From NCBI GenBank assembly GCA_024138015.1, contig JAMXBB010000007.1, positions 69,452,678 through 69,516,677 on the forward strand: DNA of 64,000 nucleotides. The letters are read 5' to 3'. This DNA comes from Lumnitzera littorea. Lineage: Eukaryota; Streptophyta; Magnoliopsida; Myrtales; Combretaceae. This document shows, piece by piece, positions 21,554 through 34,500 of this stretch. The notes beneath the pieces were generated by a model, which was given only the letters and a program-made list of their open reading frames with translations, did no database searches and was not told the origin of the DNA. Position 1 is the first letter of the stretch. Each line of letters opens with the position of its first letter. Made by a program: the position numbers and the translations under genes.

Positions 21554-22769
21554 TGATAACTCTGATTTTAAACATATTTTATATGGTGATTTTATAGCAT
21601 TTCCCTTACATTTTTGGTTTTCTTTAAAGAAATTAATACTTAATTGAGTAAAATTTTGATTTCAAGGTTTGAATGCGTTTTAGGATCGAAAACGAAGAAA
21701 AGGAATCAAGTTTTTAATTCGGAGTTCAAACAAAGAAGTTATGAAGTTTTGAAGTTATGCAGAAAAATTTGCATAGGTGCAGAAAGTTACATGACCTGGG
21801 GACACGGCCATGTCCCAGGTCGTGTCTGGTGACGAAAATAGAATCCTTATAATACATATATAAAAGGATATCTTAGGGTTTTAAAACAAGAGAGACATTA
21901 GAGAGGACGGAGAGACACAAGAGAAGAGAAGAGACTTAAGGAGAACATCAAGAAAGAGGCGAGAACAACATCAACTTTAAGATTAGAGAGATTGTTTATT
22001 AATCAAAGGGGTTTTCCATGTTTTATTTTATGTTTTTGATGAAACTCGTTTTTAGATTCGTTATGATAGCTTAGAATTCGAGTATTTAGGATTATGGAAC
22101 CTAGGGTTTCATGTAACCCTTGGATTGAATTATAATTTCAATAAAGTTTCTATCTTTTCTTGATTCAATTATGTTGTTTAATTGTTGATTGATAATTCTA
22201 GAGTATCAATATATGATATTATGCATGTTGATTGAGAAATTGCATGTGTAATTAGATCTTAGCATAATTGAAGAGAATTACATGTATACTTAGAGATAAG
22301 ATATATGATTCTTCCAGAAAATTAATTACTTTGTGGGAATTCATTATACATTAATGTGATTCTAAATTATATTACTAAGTGAAGAGATTCCGGTAAATAA
22401 TTTAGGATTAGGGTTAATATGCTTGAGAAATGTATTAGCTTTAATTGTGAATCCCTCCGGTTAAGAATAATAGAAACTGAATTGAATATATTTTAAGTAG
22501 TCATATGTTAAACACTAGGGGAAATAATTCCTAAATACGTTATTAATTTCTTGAAGTCGTTCGTAGTTTTATTGCTTTCTAATTTGCTTAATTAAGTCTC
22601 ATAATTAGTTTAGATGGTTAATGTTAGTATTTTTAATTCATTCAATTTATTACAATTTTCTGGTTATATAATAAAGCTAAGGTTAATATTAGTACTCAAA
22701 ATCTCTAAGGGATCGACTCGGACTCACATCCGCTATATTAAAATTGATAGGTGTACTTGCCTCGTATCA
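21554..22769 (+). repeat. 3' LTR of the Athila-type element
   Basis: 1216 bp, ending TATCA and followed by the CATAT target duplicate. It carries the hairpin at 21789-21826 and a TATA box at 21857. A 20-bp partial duplication (GAAGTTTTGAAGTTATG region, 21739-21758) accounts for most of the length difference from the 5' LTR. Confidence 0.93.
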
Positions 22770-23660
22770 CATATATACATATATGTGGTTATGAACATTG
22801 GGCACTCACTTAAATTCACTTAGTTTCAATAATCAACTAAATTAATCTCCTAAACATACAATCTTCAGAGATATTAACAATTTAACACTATAATAGCAAA
22901 ATTAAGCTAAAGATCACAAGAGCCTATGTTGATTAAGAATATAACTTGCTCTTAATGTTGAATTAACCTCCAAAATGAATGGATCCATGCTTTTCCAACA
23001 CGATCCTTGTAATTAACATAAGATTTGATTATATCTAAGTTATAGTCTAAGAGATCTACAAAAACCAATCTCTATAATTTAAATATAGTTAGATAAACTA
23101 TAGGAAATTGAATTGACTCCCACATACATTGAAGAAATCCCATGTGAATGTTAGGTACCACTAAGTCTCCAAATAATCTTCTTCACTCCCCCAAATTCCA
23201 ATTTTCTTAGTCTCTTTCTTGAGAATCCTCTAGATGAACTACTAAAAGATTAGATATTGAATTTATTTGAGTGGAGAAAGTGGAGTCTCCTATGCACCAA
23301 GAGAATGGTGCCACTTAGAGAGGGAAATTTAGATATATTTGGATGATTTGTTTAATTCGAATTCCATTTAAATAGACATTAAGATTTGAATTACTGAAGT
23401 ATCCTTAGTAACCTAATGTAAAGCTTAAGGTAATTTCAATAATTATGAAATTTCCGCCTCTTGAGGGAATTTTGAACTACCCATTCTACTCTTTGATTAA
23501 ATGATTTTATCATTTTACTTTGACTTGTGATATCTCATTTTTTGTGACACTTTTGGTTTATTACATGGAAAAATAAGATTAGAATAGAATCTCTACTCTA
23601 AAGAAATAAAATTGGCAATGATTAGCTATTACTTTAGTTGAGCGAATTAAAAATATTTAT
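22770..23660 (-). other. LTR-like remnant flanking the Athila insertion
   Basis: On the minus strand this AT-rich stretch has features of an old LTR or leader (for example CTCTCTAAGTGGCACCATTC near 23315). It is the right-hand half of whatever the Athila element inserted into. No coding region seen; family not identified. Confidence 0.3.
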
Positions 23661-25490
23661 TGTAGATACTCTATTTTTATCCTCTATAGTTTTTAGAATA
23701 AGGAAAATGGTCTTAATTGAAAAAATATTAAAAAAATAAAAAATTGAAAAAACACAAAAAATAAGAAAATTTAGAAAAATGAAAAATTGGAAAAGACCTA
23801 AAAAATTAGAAAATTTAGAGAAAATAAAAAAATAATAAAAAAAAGAACATTGAAAAATTAGGAAATTTAGAAAATACAATTGAAAAGTCGGGAAAAATAA
23901 AAACTCTTAATATATTAGAGTAGAATAAAAATAAAGATTTGGATAGGCATGATTTTTTAGGTTTGGTTTTGGCATAGGACGAATTTAAAATTTAAAGTTA
24001 GCTTGAGTTAAAAGCTTCATATATATTTTTTATGCAATCATGAATAGGGCATGGGCTAAGAGCTTATCTAGTATAGCACTTGGTCTTAACATTACTTAAA
24101 GTGAAAGTTCCTAAGTTTGACTCCAACAATTGGTTCTATGTGCCTTTTATATTTTTGAATCCATTGAGTATGTGTCACAATGCTATTGCGCCACATGTTA
24201 AGGCTTGACATGTAGCAAGTATTGTAGGTCCATGTGGCACCATGTCGGTAGTCCTTTTTCCTCTCTTTCCTTTCTTTTCCTACAGTTTCTCACATGTATC
24301 CAACTCAAAGTCCTCAATCATATGGCTCTACTCTTACCTTACATTCCCCAATAGAAAACATATGGAACCAGTGTTTCCCCCTTGAAATCGTGGCTAAAAC
24401 CATTTAAATCACTCCCCATCGATTGTTTCTTCCTCTTTCGTGGGAATCACCAGCCATGCACGTGACTGAGTTGGTTGACCTAAATCTAACCCAGATACTT
24501 AGCCCATCACTTGTGTCCAAACTACACAAACTCCAGATTCAACCCCATCTTTTCTTTTTCTCTTATTCTTTTAATTTAATTTAATTTAATTTTGTTATTT
24601 TAAAGGAAAAAAAAAGAGAAGAAAAAGAAAAAAAAAATGGGGAAATAGATAAATTGATTAACAAAATGTTTTCTTTTGTTAAAATGTTTTATTTTATTCT
24701 TTTAAAGTTTAAAATATAATTTTTACAAAAGTAAAAATAAATAAATAAATAATGGATGAGAAATGTTTTATCACTTACAAAAGATTTTCAAAAAAAAATT
24801 TTTTCTTTTCAAAATTCAGGCTCTTTAAAAATTTTTGAAAAATAAAACATCAAATTATGACCCTTTCTTTTGTAATTTTTTTGAAATAAAAATAAAAATG
24901 GATGAAAAACGTAAACTTAATTGTTTTTTCAATTAAAAGAAACCAATAAACTAAAGTTTTATAAAAGAAATTCATTCATTTATTTGTTTGTAAATTATAG
25001 TTATTTTTCCAAGTCTAAAGGGTATTTTGAAAAATAAAATTTAACATGGAGGGTTAAAGTAGTGCCCGTTCATGATTTAATAAGTTAGTCTCTGGACTCA
25101 AATTGTCTGTTTTTCAGAATCTTTTTTTTTTTTAAGAAATGATTTTTTCCTATGGACCAATAATTAAGTTAGAACTAATCCATCCAATTGATTTTAACCT
25201 TACTCTTTCTCGACTTTGATCAAGTGGCTACTATAAATGTTTTCCAAATTTATAAAAACATAGATTTTCCTTAATTCCTAATTGAGGGTTAGTATTAAAT
25301 GGGATAAGGTTTAATACTAATTCAGATTAAGGAAAATGAAACCGAAAATTCAAGTTCAATAGTTTGGTTACTCTACTAGATACGTTAAGAGGGCTAGTCA
25401 TTTTAACCTTCTGAATTTAGGTCTATCTTTTGAAATACCATTGTTAAGTTCTATTTCCTAGATAATACCTTTTAAATATTTGTACAAACT
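23661..25490 (+). mobile_element. Ogre/Tat-like 5' LTR (copy A) and start of internal region
   Basis: Begins TGTAGATACTCTATTTTTATCC. It aligns along its length with the copy at 55544: A-rich block, CTCTTAATATATTAGAGTAGAATAAAAATAA, TATGTGCCTTTTATATTTTTGA, GTAGGTCCATGTGG, and CCTCTCTTTCCTTTC. It lacks about 850 bp present there (equivalent of 56190-57050). A decayed tetraloop hairpin (25209-25224) precedes TGGCTACTA, the eroded equivalent of the primer-site-like TGGCGACTCC. A tRNA-like segment lies at about 24060-24150. The exact LTR end is uncertain. Confidence 0.7.
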
Positions 25491-27120
25491 TTTTCCTGCA
25501 GTTAACAATTAGATTTTAACTTGGAGGGGTTTTAATTATTAAATCATCATTGTCTTAAGACCTAAGAGAAGGACCATTGTGTAAGCTTCATGTATTTTGG
25601 GGTAACCACCTTTTTGGGCCAATCAGATTATCTCACTTAAGCTTTGATGGGACCGATGAATCGTTTCTTTGAAAACATGGAAGGTTATTAAACTTAAAGA
25701 CCTTTGGAACCTACCTTGATTGCATTTCATGAACCTTCTCTTGAAATTGGAAAATAGAACATAATGTTGCATGAGTTTGAGGAAACAACCAAGAAAGGAA
25801 AATAGAGTTTTGCAACCGTGAAGTTTCTTGTCTTGTTTCCCTGTAATTTGCTCCTTTGTGAATTTTTTCCTATATATTTTTTCTTTCTTTGTAAAATATT
25901 GACATAATCCAGTTTTTAAAAGGAAGGTCTTACATCTGAACTTTGCTTGTTGAACAAGCTAGATCTCTTAACTATCTTAAAGATGAAAGAAATGAAAATT
26001 TAAAGACCAATGTAGCCTTACTCATGGTTTGGTTTATCGGCCATACATAGGGCTACAAACTTGACTTCTTCCATAGAAAAGGCATCCAAACAATAAATCT
26101 CATTGATGTATTTGTTGTTGTCATTGAACTCCTTAAAGATGTTGTTACCTATTATTAGGTTAGAGCTTTTCAAAAGTTCCATATTGAAGATATCTTCTGG
26201 GCTACCAAATGGATCAAGCTACCCCCAACTGAAGAAGAGGAAGAAGAAGGTAGGAAAAAGAGGAACCGGACTTTAGAGTTTCTAATAATGAAATAATGTA
26301 TTTGAAACTTTAGAGTTGCAATATTAATAAAATATCAATTTTGCTACATCCTATTCTATTTGCCAAATTCCCTCCTTTGTTTGCATCCGTATGCCTTCAT
26401 ATTGTATTATATTTTTCTTCTTCTCTTTATTTACTTGTAAATATTCATAATTGCCTTCAAATGCTAGTTCTTATAGTTTTACAAATAATTGTGTTTTCCT
26501 ATTACCTTTGTAAAATATTGATTTGCTCTTTGAAAACTTATTCTTGATATTCAAAAGCAAAGAAAATAAAATAAAATAATTTCCCTATAAGATAATATTG
26601 TTTTTAGGTTGTTATTGCTTTGACGCTTATTAAGCTATCTTTTCAAAATATGGGCCATATTTGTAAATTACTTTCCACTTTTCCATTTCTATATAGTCTC
26701 TAAAATAATTAGAACCTTTTTCTTCAAATTTTGATATATATATATATATATATATATATTGGGTATCCTAGGATTCTCAAGTTTTCACCTTTTATTTCCT
26801 TAAGCTTTCAGTTGTAAATATTTGACTTCTTTACCACTTCATTCCTTTTGTAAAATATTTCTTCTCTTTTAAAAAGAAATAAATGCCTTAGATGATGCTT
26901 TTTGTAGGCAACCTTTTAAATGCCTACAATTTCTAAGTATTTTTCTTTAGTTGTCATTTATTGATTGTAAATATTAGGTTCCTTTTCCATTTGAATGTTT
27001 TCCACTCTAAGTGAGAAACTATTACCATTTCTTACAAGAGTCAATCTAACTCTTTTCTCTCTTAAAACAGACCTTTTCAAAATTAAAAGATAAAAAAAAA
27101 AAAAAGGAAAGAGAAGAGAA
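25490..27120 (+). other. Ogre-like leader, no gene
   Basis: AT-rich untranslated-type sequence between the 5' LTR and the gag relic. A purine-rich stretch (GAAGAAGAGGAAGAAGAAGG) lies at 26231-26250 and an (AT)n run at 26732-26758. No coding region recognised. Confidence 0.4.
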
Positions 27121-27129
27121 AGAAAGAAA

Positions 27130-28480
27130 ATTTAGATAATTGCTAACAAGGATGGATTCTTACTACGAGCAATGGCCGACAATGGAAACAATGACAACAA
27201 CCTTAATGACGCTAACTTTGTAGATATGAGGATTTGCCCATTAGAGCAAACTATGGGGAAAGTGGTTGAATAGATGAACTTCATTATTGATAGCATAGTT
27301 TTGCTTAGGGCAACACTCAACAACACAAGCAAATAAAGAGCACTCAAAAGACTAGCATGCGAAAAAAGCTGCTAAATTCAATCCTCCTGAATTTGAAGAG
27401 ATTTGCCAAAAAGTTAACCTAGCGTTAGATCCCAACTCTTTTGAGGTCAATATAGGAACTGTCGATTTAGGACTTGTCAATTCAAGTCCATTCAAACCAA
27501 GGCCTAATCAAGATAACTTTAAAGAGTGGGAAAGAAAGCTAACCCAATAAACTATTGAGAAGATGAAGGCAAAATTGGAAGTTATGATGGATTTGAGTAG
27601 GTGGGCATCATCGATTTTTTTACATATGATATTAGGCCCTATTTAGAAAAATTTAAAGTACTAAAGTTTGAGAAATATAATGGGACTAGATGCCCTAAGC
27701 TCTACGACAAGCTATATTTATGCAAGATGGCTCGTTATATTAAAAATAAGCAACTATTAATCCAAACATTCCTAGACAATCTCACTAGGCCAGCTTTGTC
27801 TTAATATGCCCAATTGGATTTAATGCAGGTTAATATATGGGACAAGTTAGTTGGAACATTCTTTAAACATTATAAATTTAATTTGGAGATAGCCCCATCT
27901 ATTTAGGACTTGACCAATTTGAGGAAAAATGACAATGAGACCTTTAAGGAATACGCTCAAAGATAAAGGGGCATGGTAGCTAAAATCACTTTCCCATCAT
28001 TAAAAAAGGGAACTAATTGATGCATATTAAAAAAAGGAACTAATTGATGCATTCCTCCAAACACTAAATGGGCCATATTTTAATTATCTTATGGGGTAAT
28101 TATTTGCTAGTTTTGTAATGGTTGTTTTAGCAGGTAGTTGCATAGAGGAGGCCATAAGGATGGGAAAGTTAGTTGAGGACCAAATTATCTCACTAAGTCT
28201 TGAAAAGGTTGTAAATTCTACGAACTGTGAAACAAAGATGCTCAAGGGGCATTTTAGCCCAATCTTGATCCTAATGACTTGGTTCCTTCAGCAATTGAGG
28301 GAGATAGGAATGGTAAGCCATGCACCCTCCACTTAGACACAAGTTTCAAAAACCAAATCCCAATCCACCATGTGAATGCCGCATGTTTCCAATGGGTCAT
28401 TCTACAGGAGAATACTAGAAAATTAAATACAAGATTCAAGACTTAATTGATGCTAGGCTACTTTAATTGGATGGGCTGGA
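27130..28480 (+). pseudogene. Decayed Ogre/Tat-type gag
   Basis: Matches the Tat/Ogre gag pattern in broken frames. The best piece is 27601-27804 (KFKVLKFEKYNGTRCPKLYD, LYLCKMARYIKNKQLLIQTF, then LTRPALS). Next come NIWDKLVGTFFKHYKFNLEI (near 27833), NETFKEYAQR (near 27934), and a zinc-region relic (MFPMGHSTG, then IKYKIQDLIDA) near 28383-28450. Many stops, several at Trp or Gln positions. A 25-bp tandem duplication (AAAAAAGGGAACTAATTGATGCAT) lies at 27999-28050. Non-functional. Confidence 0.72.
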
Positions 28481-28736
28481 GGTTAAGGTAAATGTTCTTT
28501 CATAATATGTTGGATCATGCATCAACATGATAGGACAATCTAAATGAAAGAGAGGAATGACTAGTAAGAGTTCAGGCTAAGGGAAATTGGGGCACTTTAA
28601 CATGAACCAGAGTATAGAGGGTGAGGGCCAATTATCAATGAAGTCCAAATATTTTGCGATTTGTAATGTTAGTGATGATCTAAATAATACTTATTTGTTT
28701 CTTAGGTATCTTGGTAAAATTTTCAATTAAAGGGGG

Positions 28737-30830
28737 GTAGATACTCCATTTTTGCTCTCTTGTAATTTTAAAATTTTCCTCTAGGTAATAAGAGGGTTTT
28801 GATTAAAAAATACAAAAAAAAAAGGTGAAAAATTTTAGAAAATAAAAAAATAGAAATTTAGAAAAATAAAAAAAATGGAAAATTCGACAAAACAAAACAA
28901 AATTGAAAAATAAAAAAGGGGATATTTAGGTCTTGGGTTTGTTTTTACGATCTTTGAGTTACTTAGTGAGGGTCTTTTCATTTTTAAGGTCAATCAAAGT
29001 CAAAGTGTATATATGCGATTTAACGATTCTGAGCATTATTTGATAATATTAGGTTTTCTTTATATAGTTTAATATTTAGACAATTGTTGAGGTTAATTAT
29101 TTTTATATCGTAAAGATGAAGCTAATTTAAGTTAATTGTGGTTTCAAATGGTGCCTGAATTAAACTTACATTGGTTGATTTACGAGAAATATAATTTTTA
29201 ATTTAACCATGTAACCAATGAAAATAATGCTTGTAAAATCGTTAAATTGAGTTTAATTTGAAATGTAATTTTTGCTCATGAAAATTAGTGCATTTTTAAT
29301 TTATCAGAGACTAGTTGAATGGGGCTTGTATTCAACCTAAATTGGTTTTCCTATTTTTAATCTAGCCCAGGTTAGAGTAATAGGATATTTATAATTGGGT
29401 TGCAATATTGAGCAAGGGCATTGGTGCACATATATACATCTTTTAAGTCAGGGGTTCAAATTGTGTTTGAGACATGTTGTGCCTTTCATTTTGCTATTGC
29501 CAAATTGGACATGTGTTAGCCTTTGATTGGCTAATCGTGTCCGTTTTCTTTCTTTTTCCCATATTTTCCCTCCTTTTCTCATGAATGCTCTGCTTAGATA
29601 GTCGAGTTCAAGGTTGTTTTGGCCTATTTTTCTATATGATTTCACCAAATTAACAGTGAAATTGTGTATATCACATGGCTTACTTTAAATCAATACCAAA
29701 AACTTGTCTACGTTCAATCACTTAGGGCGTTTAAGTTGGATTTGAAAATCTAGAAACATTATTATACGTAGATTTTACTCATTTTTTTCCTCTCACACCC
29801 TATACTTTAACATGATTTTTCACCAGATTGCTACATGCACACACACGATTGCTTGGTAAGTTAATGTTCTATGTACGGCCTACTTTGTATCAAATAAGTC
29901 ATATTCATCTGTCGAGTGCTCCAAATCGAGTATGGAAATTAGGAGAAAACATGTTCTCGAGCTGAAGCTTTAATAACAGAAATTCACTGTTAATGAGCTC
30001 TCCAAGCTCTTATAAGCTTTAGACATTATAAATAGGGCACCTTAATGCCGTTTCAAGCACGAATTCACTCCCATACCTACTTAAATACTTAGGTTCAAGC
30101 TCTTTCTCTTTAGAAGTTGCCTCCATCTCTCTCTAAAATAAGAGAGTGATAAAAGCTTTTTGAGCACAATTAAGCTCTCCATGAGAAGCCCCAAGCCTTA
30201 AGCTCCAAGCTTTTGATTCCACCATCTTACATCAATACTTGTGCTTCTTAGGCACTCCTCTAACCCAAACACCTAAAAACCTTAACCACTCAAGGCTACC
30301 CCTTAAAAACACCATCGCCACTACTCCTTAGCCGAAACTGATGCTATGGTTGATTTTGTGGCATCCTAAAACTTGAGACCCAAATGCCCATTTACCTTCA
30401 ATGGCTACTAGAAGCGGCGATTGCCACCACCATCGTAGGGTGGTTTTTAACCACCATTAGACGACTACCTTAGGCCATGACACCTTCACCAAGCCCCTGT
30501 TGTCCGATGAAAAGCATATACATCTACTTTCACCTGCCTGATTTGTGGATTGAAACTGTTGTAACAAGCCCTGCATGACCCCCACTTCTTCTTCAATGTG
30601 ACCTAAATACCTATTGCTTAAACCTGACCTACTCGCAAACTTGGTCTAGTTTTTTTTATTTATTTCATTTTATTATAACAAAAAAAAAAAGCTACACAAG
30701 AAAAGGACTTCTATTCTCTTTACTTTAGAAACTTTTTTTTTCCTTTTTCTCCTTTTCTTTTCTTTTCTCTCATTTTCTTATTTCATTTAAAGTTTGTGAG
30801 CTCCTAAAATTGAATTTAGGGTAATTGTAC
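28737..30830 (+). repeat. Ogre-like 3' LTR, truncated
   Basis: A purine tract (ATTAAAGGGGGG, 28727-28737) runs into TAGATACTCCATTTTTGCTC, the LTR start seen at 23661. The A-rich block, the TGTGCCTTTCATTTTGCTATTG region and a B-box-like GGGGTTCAAAT (29450) follow in the expected order. It is much more diverged from copy A than copy B is, so A and this LTR may not be a true pair. Similarity fades near 30830. Confidence 0.6.
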
Positions 30831-31185
30831 TTAAACTTAGGGCCTTTGGGGAAACTTATCTGATTGAGCCTAAACTTTATGAATAACCTGTTAGAAAAGT
30901 TAGTTGAGTAACCTAGTAAAGTTAGATATTAAAAATAATAATGTAAAACCCTAATTTCAGCCTTAAAAGTGTAGTTATTTAATATAGTGAAAAACTCATC
31001 AAAACCCTTAAAATCAAGCTCGAAATGTGGTAAGGCTTTAGAGATAAGTTATTTAAACTATAAAAGGAAATAATATAGTATAACATACAATATGAATATA
31101 CATGTATTTTTATAAATATACCTTATATATATATAATAATTATATCCATAAATTAACCTGAATACCCAATAATGGCTGAAATTAG

Positions 31186-31585
31186 NNNNNNNNNNNNNNN
31201 NNNNNNNNNNNNNNNNNNNNNNNNNNNNNNNNNNNNNNNNNNNNNNNNNNNNNNNNNNNNNNNNNNNNNNNNNNNNNNNNNNNNNNNNNNNNNNNNNNNN
31301 NNNNNNNNNNNNNNNNNNNNNNNNNNNNNNNNNNNNNNNNNNNNNNNNNNNNNNNNNNNNNNNNNNNNNNNNNNNNNNNNNNNNNNNNNNNNNNNNNNNN
31401 NNNNNNNNNNNNNNNNNNNNNNNNNNNNNNNNNNNNNNNNNNNNNNNNNNNNNNNNNNNNNNNNNNNNNNNNNNNNNNNNNNNNNNNNNNNNNNNNNNNN
31501 NNNNNNNNNNNNNNNNNNNNNNNNNNNNNNNNNNNNNNNNNNNNNNNNNNNNNNNNNNNNNNNNNNNNNNNNNNNNNNNNNNNNN
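31186..31585. other. Assembly gap, exactly 400 N
   Basis: Unknown sequence. It sits in very AT-rich DNA. Open frames that cross it are artefacts. Confidence 1.
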
Positions 31586-34500
31586 ATTTTATTACGTATG
31601 TAAGTAAATATACTAAATATTAATATAATATATATTGTATTAATAATTTCATAAAAAATCAACCAAACCTTATCCAAATTGCAAGATAAAAATCTAGAAA
31701 AATAAAAAATCAATGTGTAGTAGCTTAAAAAGGATAAACAGCTGTATTAAAAGTAATTTGCTTAAAAATTGATACCTCATGCTTGAATTTTTACACATAT
31801 AATTAAGAAAAAGAATTGCTTAATCACTAAGAAAAATTCCAACTAACCTTAGAAACTATAAATAGGACTTAGGACATCATTTTAGACACTTTAGAACCTA
31901 GGACATTCAAAATAAAATTTAGAAGAAAATTTAGAAAAAATAGGAAAACCTACTAACTTACCCTAGGTCCCTAAACCCTCAATGACCTGTTGTTGAACCC
32001 TTTCACCACCAAGTAGAGCCACTAGCGCTATACCCTTTTGATAACCCCTCACTGGCCAATGGTGGTTGGAGCTTTGGTTAACGGTTAGTCCAAATTTTTA
32101 CCCTATTTTTCTTATCATTTCTTAAAATATTAAACTAATTTATAAAATTAAGAAAAAAATTATCCTAGGTTATTTTTAGAATGCTTTCATGCTGTAATTT
32201 TATTTTTACAAAATTATGAATATTTTATGTACTTACTTAATAAACATACTATTCTTCTAAATTTTCAAATTTAAAATAAATATATTAAATGATGTTATTT
32301 TCAGCTCAAAATTGTTCTATAGAATACACATTACATTGAGTTTATTGCTATGTGGCCTAAATTTGATTTCATATATGTTTAGTATTTATTGCATTTTTGG
32401 ACTTGAAAAGGGTAAAAAATAAGGCAATTTGTGAAATAAATTAATTTTGGGGGAAATAATTGATGAAATTGTGATATAATTAATTTTGGATTTATAATGA
32501 TGTCAGTATCGGTTGGAATTAATTTGGTGTAAAAATTATATTATTTGGATAATTAATCATAATTTAGAAGCAAAAACGTCATTTTACCTATTTAGGCAAT
32601 AAACTCGATAGCATGAAACCAGTTGCTATTCAATTCCCTATATTTTTTTGAGTCTATAGAAATTTTCTTAGAATTAATTAGTAAGCTTAGCTATTTATTA
32701 TGAATTTTCGTAGTTAAATAGCTTAATTTCCTAATTGAGAGATGTTTTTAACAAAACTAGGCTAAAATATGATAAATATTGGAATAAATCCTATACATAC
32801 ACATACTGATTAGGTTTGATTAGAGAGGGTTTTTTATCATACTTTGTGATAATTATTTGGTCTAAGCTATGATATATGCGTGTTAGGGCTAGATACTATA
32901 TATATATGTATATATATTACTAAGCTATGCTAGAAAACTATATAAAATATAGTCTATTTACATAATATGGATATAATATGATAACACTTGTTATAAGGAT
33001 ATATACATTTAATAGACCCTAAAAATACCCTTTAGAAATCATATCTCGAGATAGGATCCATAATATGTATCGCTGAGTTCGTACAAATCCGATGAAACCA
33101 TTTTTACTAAAATTGGATAATTTTGAGTTATAGAATAGATATCCCCATGATATTATGAAAATATACGTACTATGAGGACTTTATTAGAATTAAAACATAA
33201 CTTGATTGATTAAATATAATTACGTATATTGTTAATGTTTACAAACTTAATATAACATAGATAACCAAACTATAATAAAACTATAGTCGATCTTATAGGA
33301 ATACTATTATATCTCTAATATATATATATAACTATATATTTATGCATATAACTTAATATAAGGAATAAATAGAACCCTAATGTTTTCGTAAATATTACGA
33401 AAACTAACTCTAGTTTTTGGCAAACATATACGATCTCCTAATGAGTAGAACATCAACAGTACAAACCTTCCATAATGAGCATCAATATAAGTAAGTTGAG
33501 ATCGAAGCTTTACCGCTTATTGATATATCAAAGTATTTGGAGCTTAAGAGTACTTTTGTTTGTGGTTGTAATTTAGGTAGCTGTGCACATGCTATGAGTG
33601 TAATTGGTATTTGATTTTGGTAACAGGAGTTGAACTCTTCAGTATGTTGTTTTGAATGATTTCATTATATTGTATTGTATGATCTCATTTGGCCACTCCT
33701 AAATGAAACTAATAATGATTTGACCACTAACGTAATTGGATATGCATAGCAGCTCATTAGAGGGACGATTAGGTGTGTCAGAGAAAATACCGATTTCCTT
33801 TGATGAGGAGAATTGTTCCGCCTGGAAGCAGTAGAGTTGTAACAGTCCCATTGTGTAAACCATTCTAAAATAAAAGCTGACCATACAACTACTACTTTAG
33901 ACTTGATTTACATAAGGCATCCATAACTTACTTGCTTTAAAGTAAATGGTTCATAAGTTAAACATGTTATTTACTTTTGAAATTATGAAAAATATATATT
34001 TACATTAAATAATTTGATTATGTTTACAAGATTTGGTAGCCTAATATAATCTACTTCAGTAATACATTAATCGATACTAAAAGCTGTAAAGATAAAATCC
34101 AAACTTGAGAGTGTATTGGATCCTCAGTTTTATATCCTCACTCTATAGGATCTAGTAGTTGCCAACTTTAGGGTAGTTATATGGCCGTTTCTTAGAGCAC
34201 TTGTAGCAACATCTGTAGAGATGTGAGTAACTAATTGCTTAGTAAGTTGGGATGGAGACTTAAAATTATACATCAAATACAAATAAGTTTATCAACCAAA
34301 TTAGTTAGATACAGTGCATGTATAAGTAAATGACATTGCATGACGTTGTCCGGTCTGTTATGAGATTAGAGAAATTTCACTTGCTCTAATCTAGGTTGAG
34401 GAGTTTCCATTTAATGCAACAGCTCATGATTAAACTCAAGCTTATGTAATGAGAACATTGCTCCTCTTGTGACTACCTTTAAACCATTGACTTCATCCTT

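Larger units (their letters stand above)
13449..22769 (+). mobile_element. Athila-type LTR retrotransposon, pol-less, with target-site duplication
   Basis: LTRs 13449-14649 and 21554-22769 begin TGATAAC and end TATCA. The flanks CATAT (13444-13448 and 22770-22774) form a perfect 5-bp target duplication. The primer site at 14656-14673 and purine tract just before 21554 match the Athila pattern. Inside, in order: gag-protease (14806-17460), a leader with a tandem hairpin array (17815-18229), a putative internal promoter and intron, an ATHILA ORF-1-type gene (18929-20224), and a 3' non-coding part. No reverse transcriptase, RNase H or integrase is present. By eye the LTRs differ at roughly 40 sites in 1.2 kb (3-4%), almost all transitions, so the insertion is moderately recent. 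It needed enzymes from another element. Confidence 0.93.

Noticed and set aside
31153..31713. Frames across the N gap
   Set aside because: Artefact of translating N.
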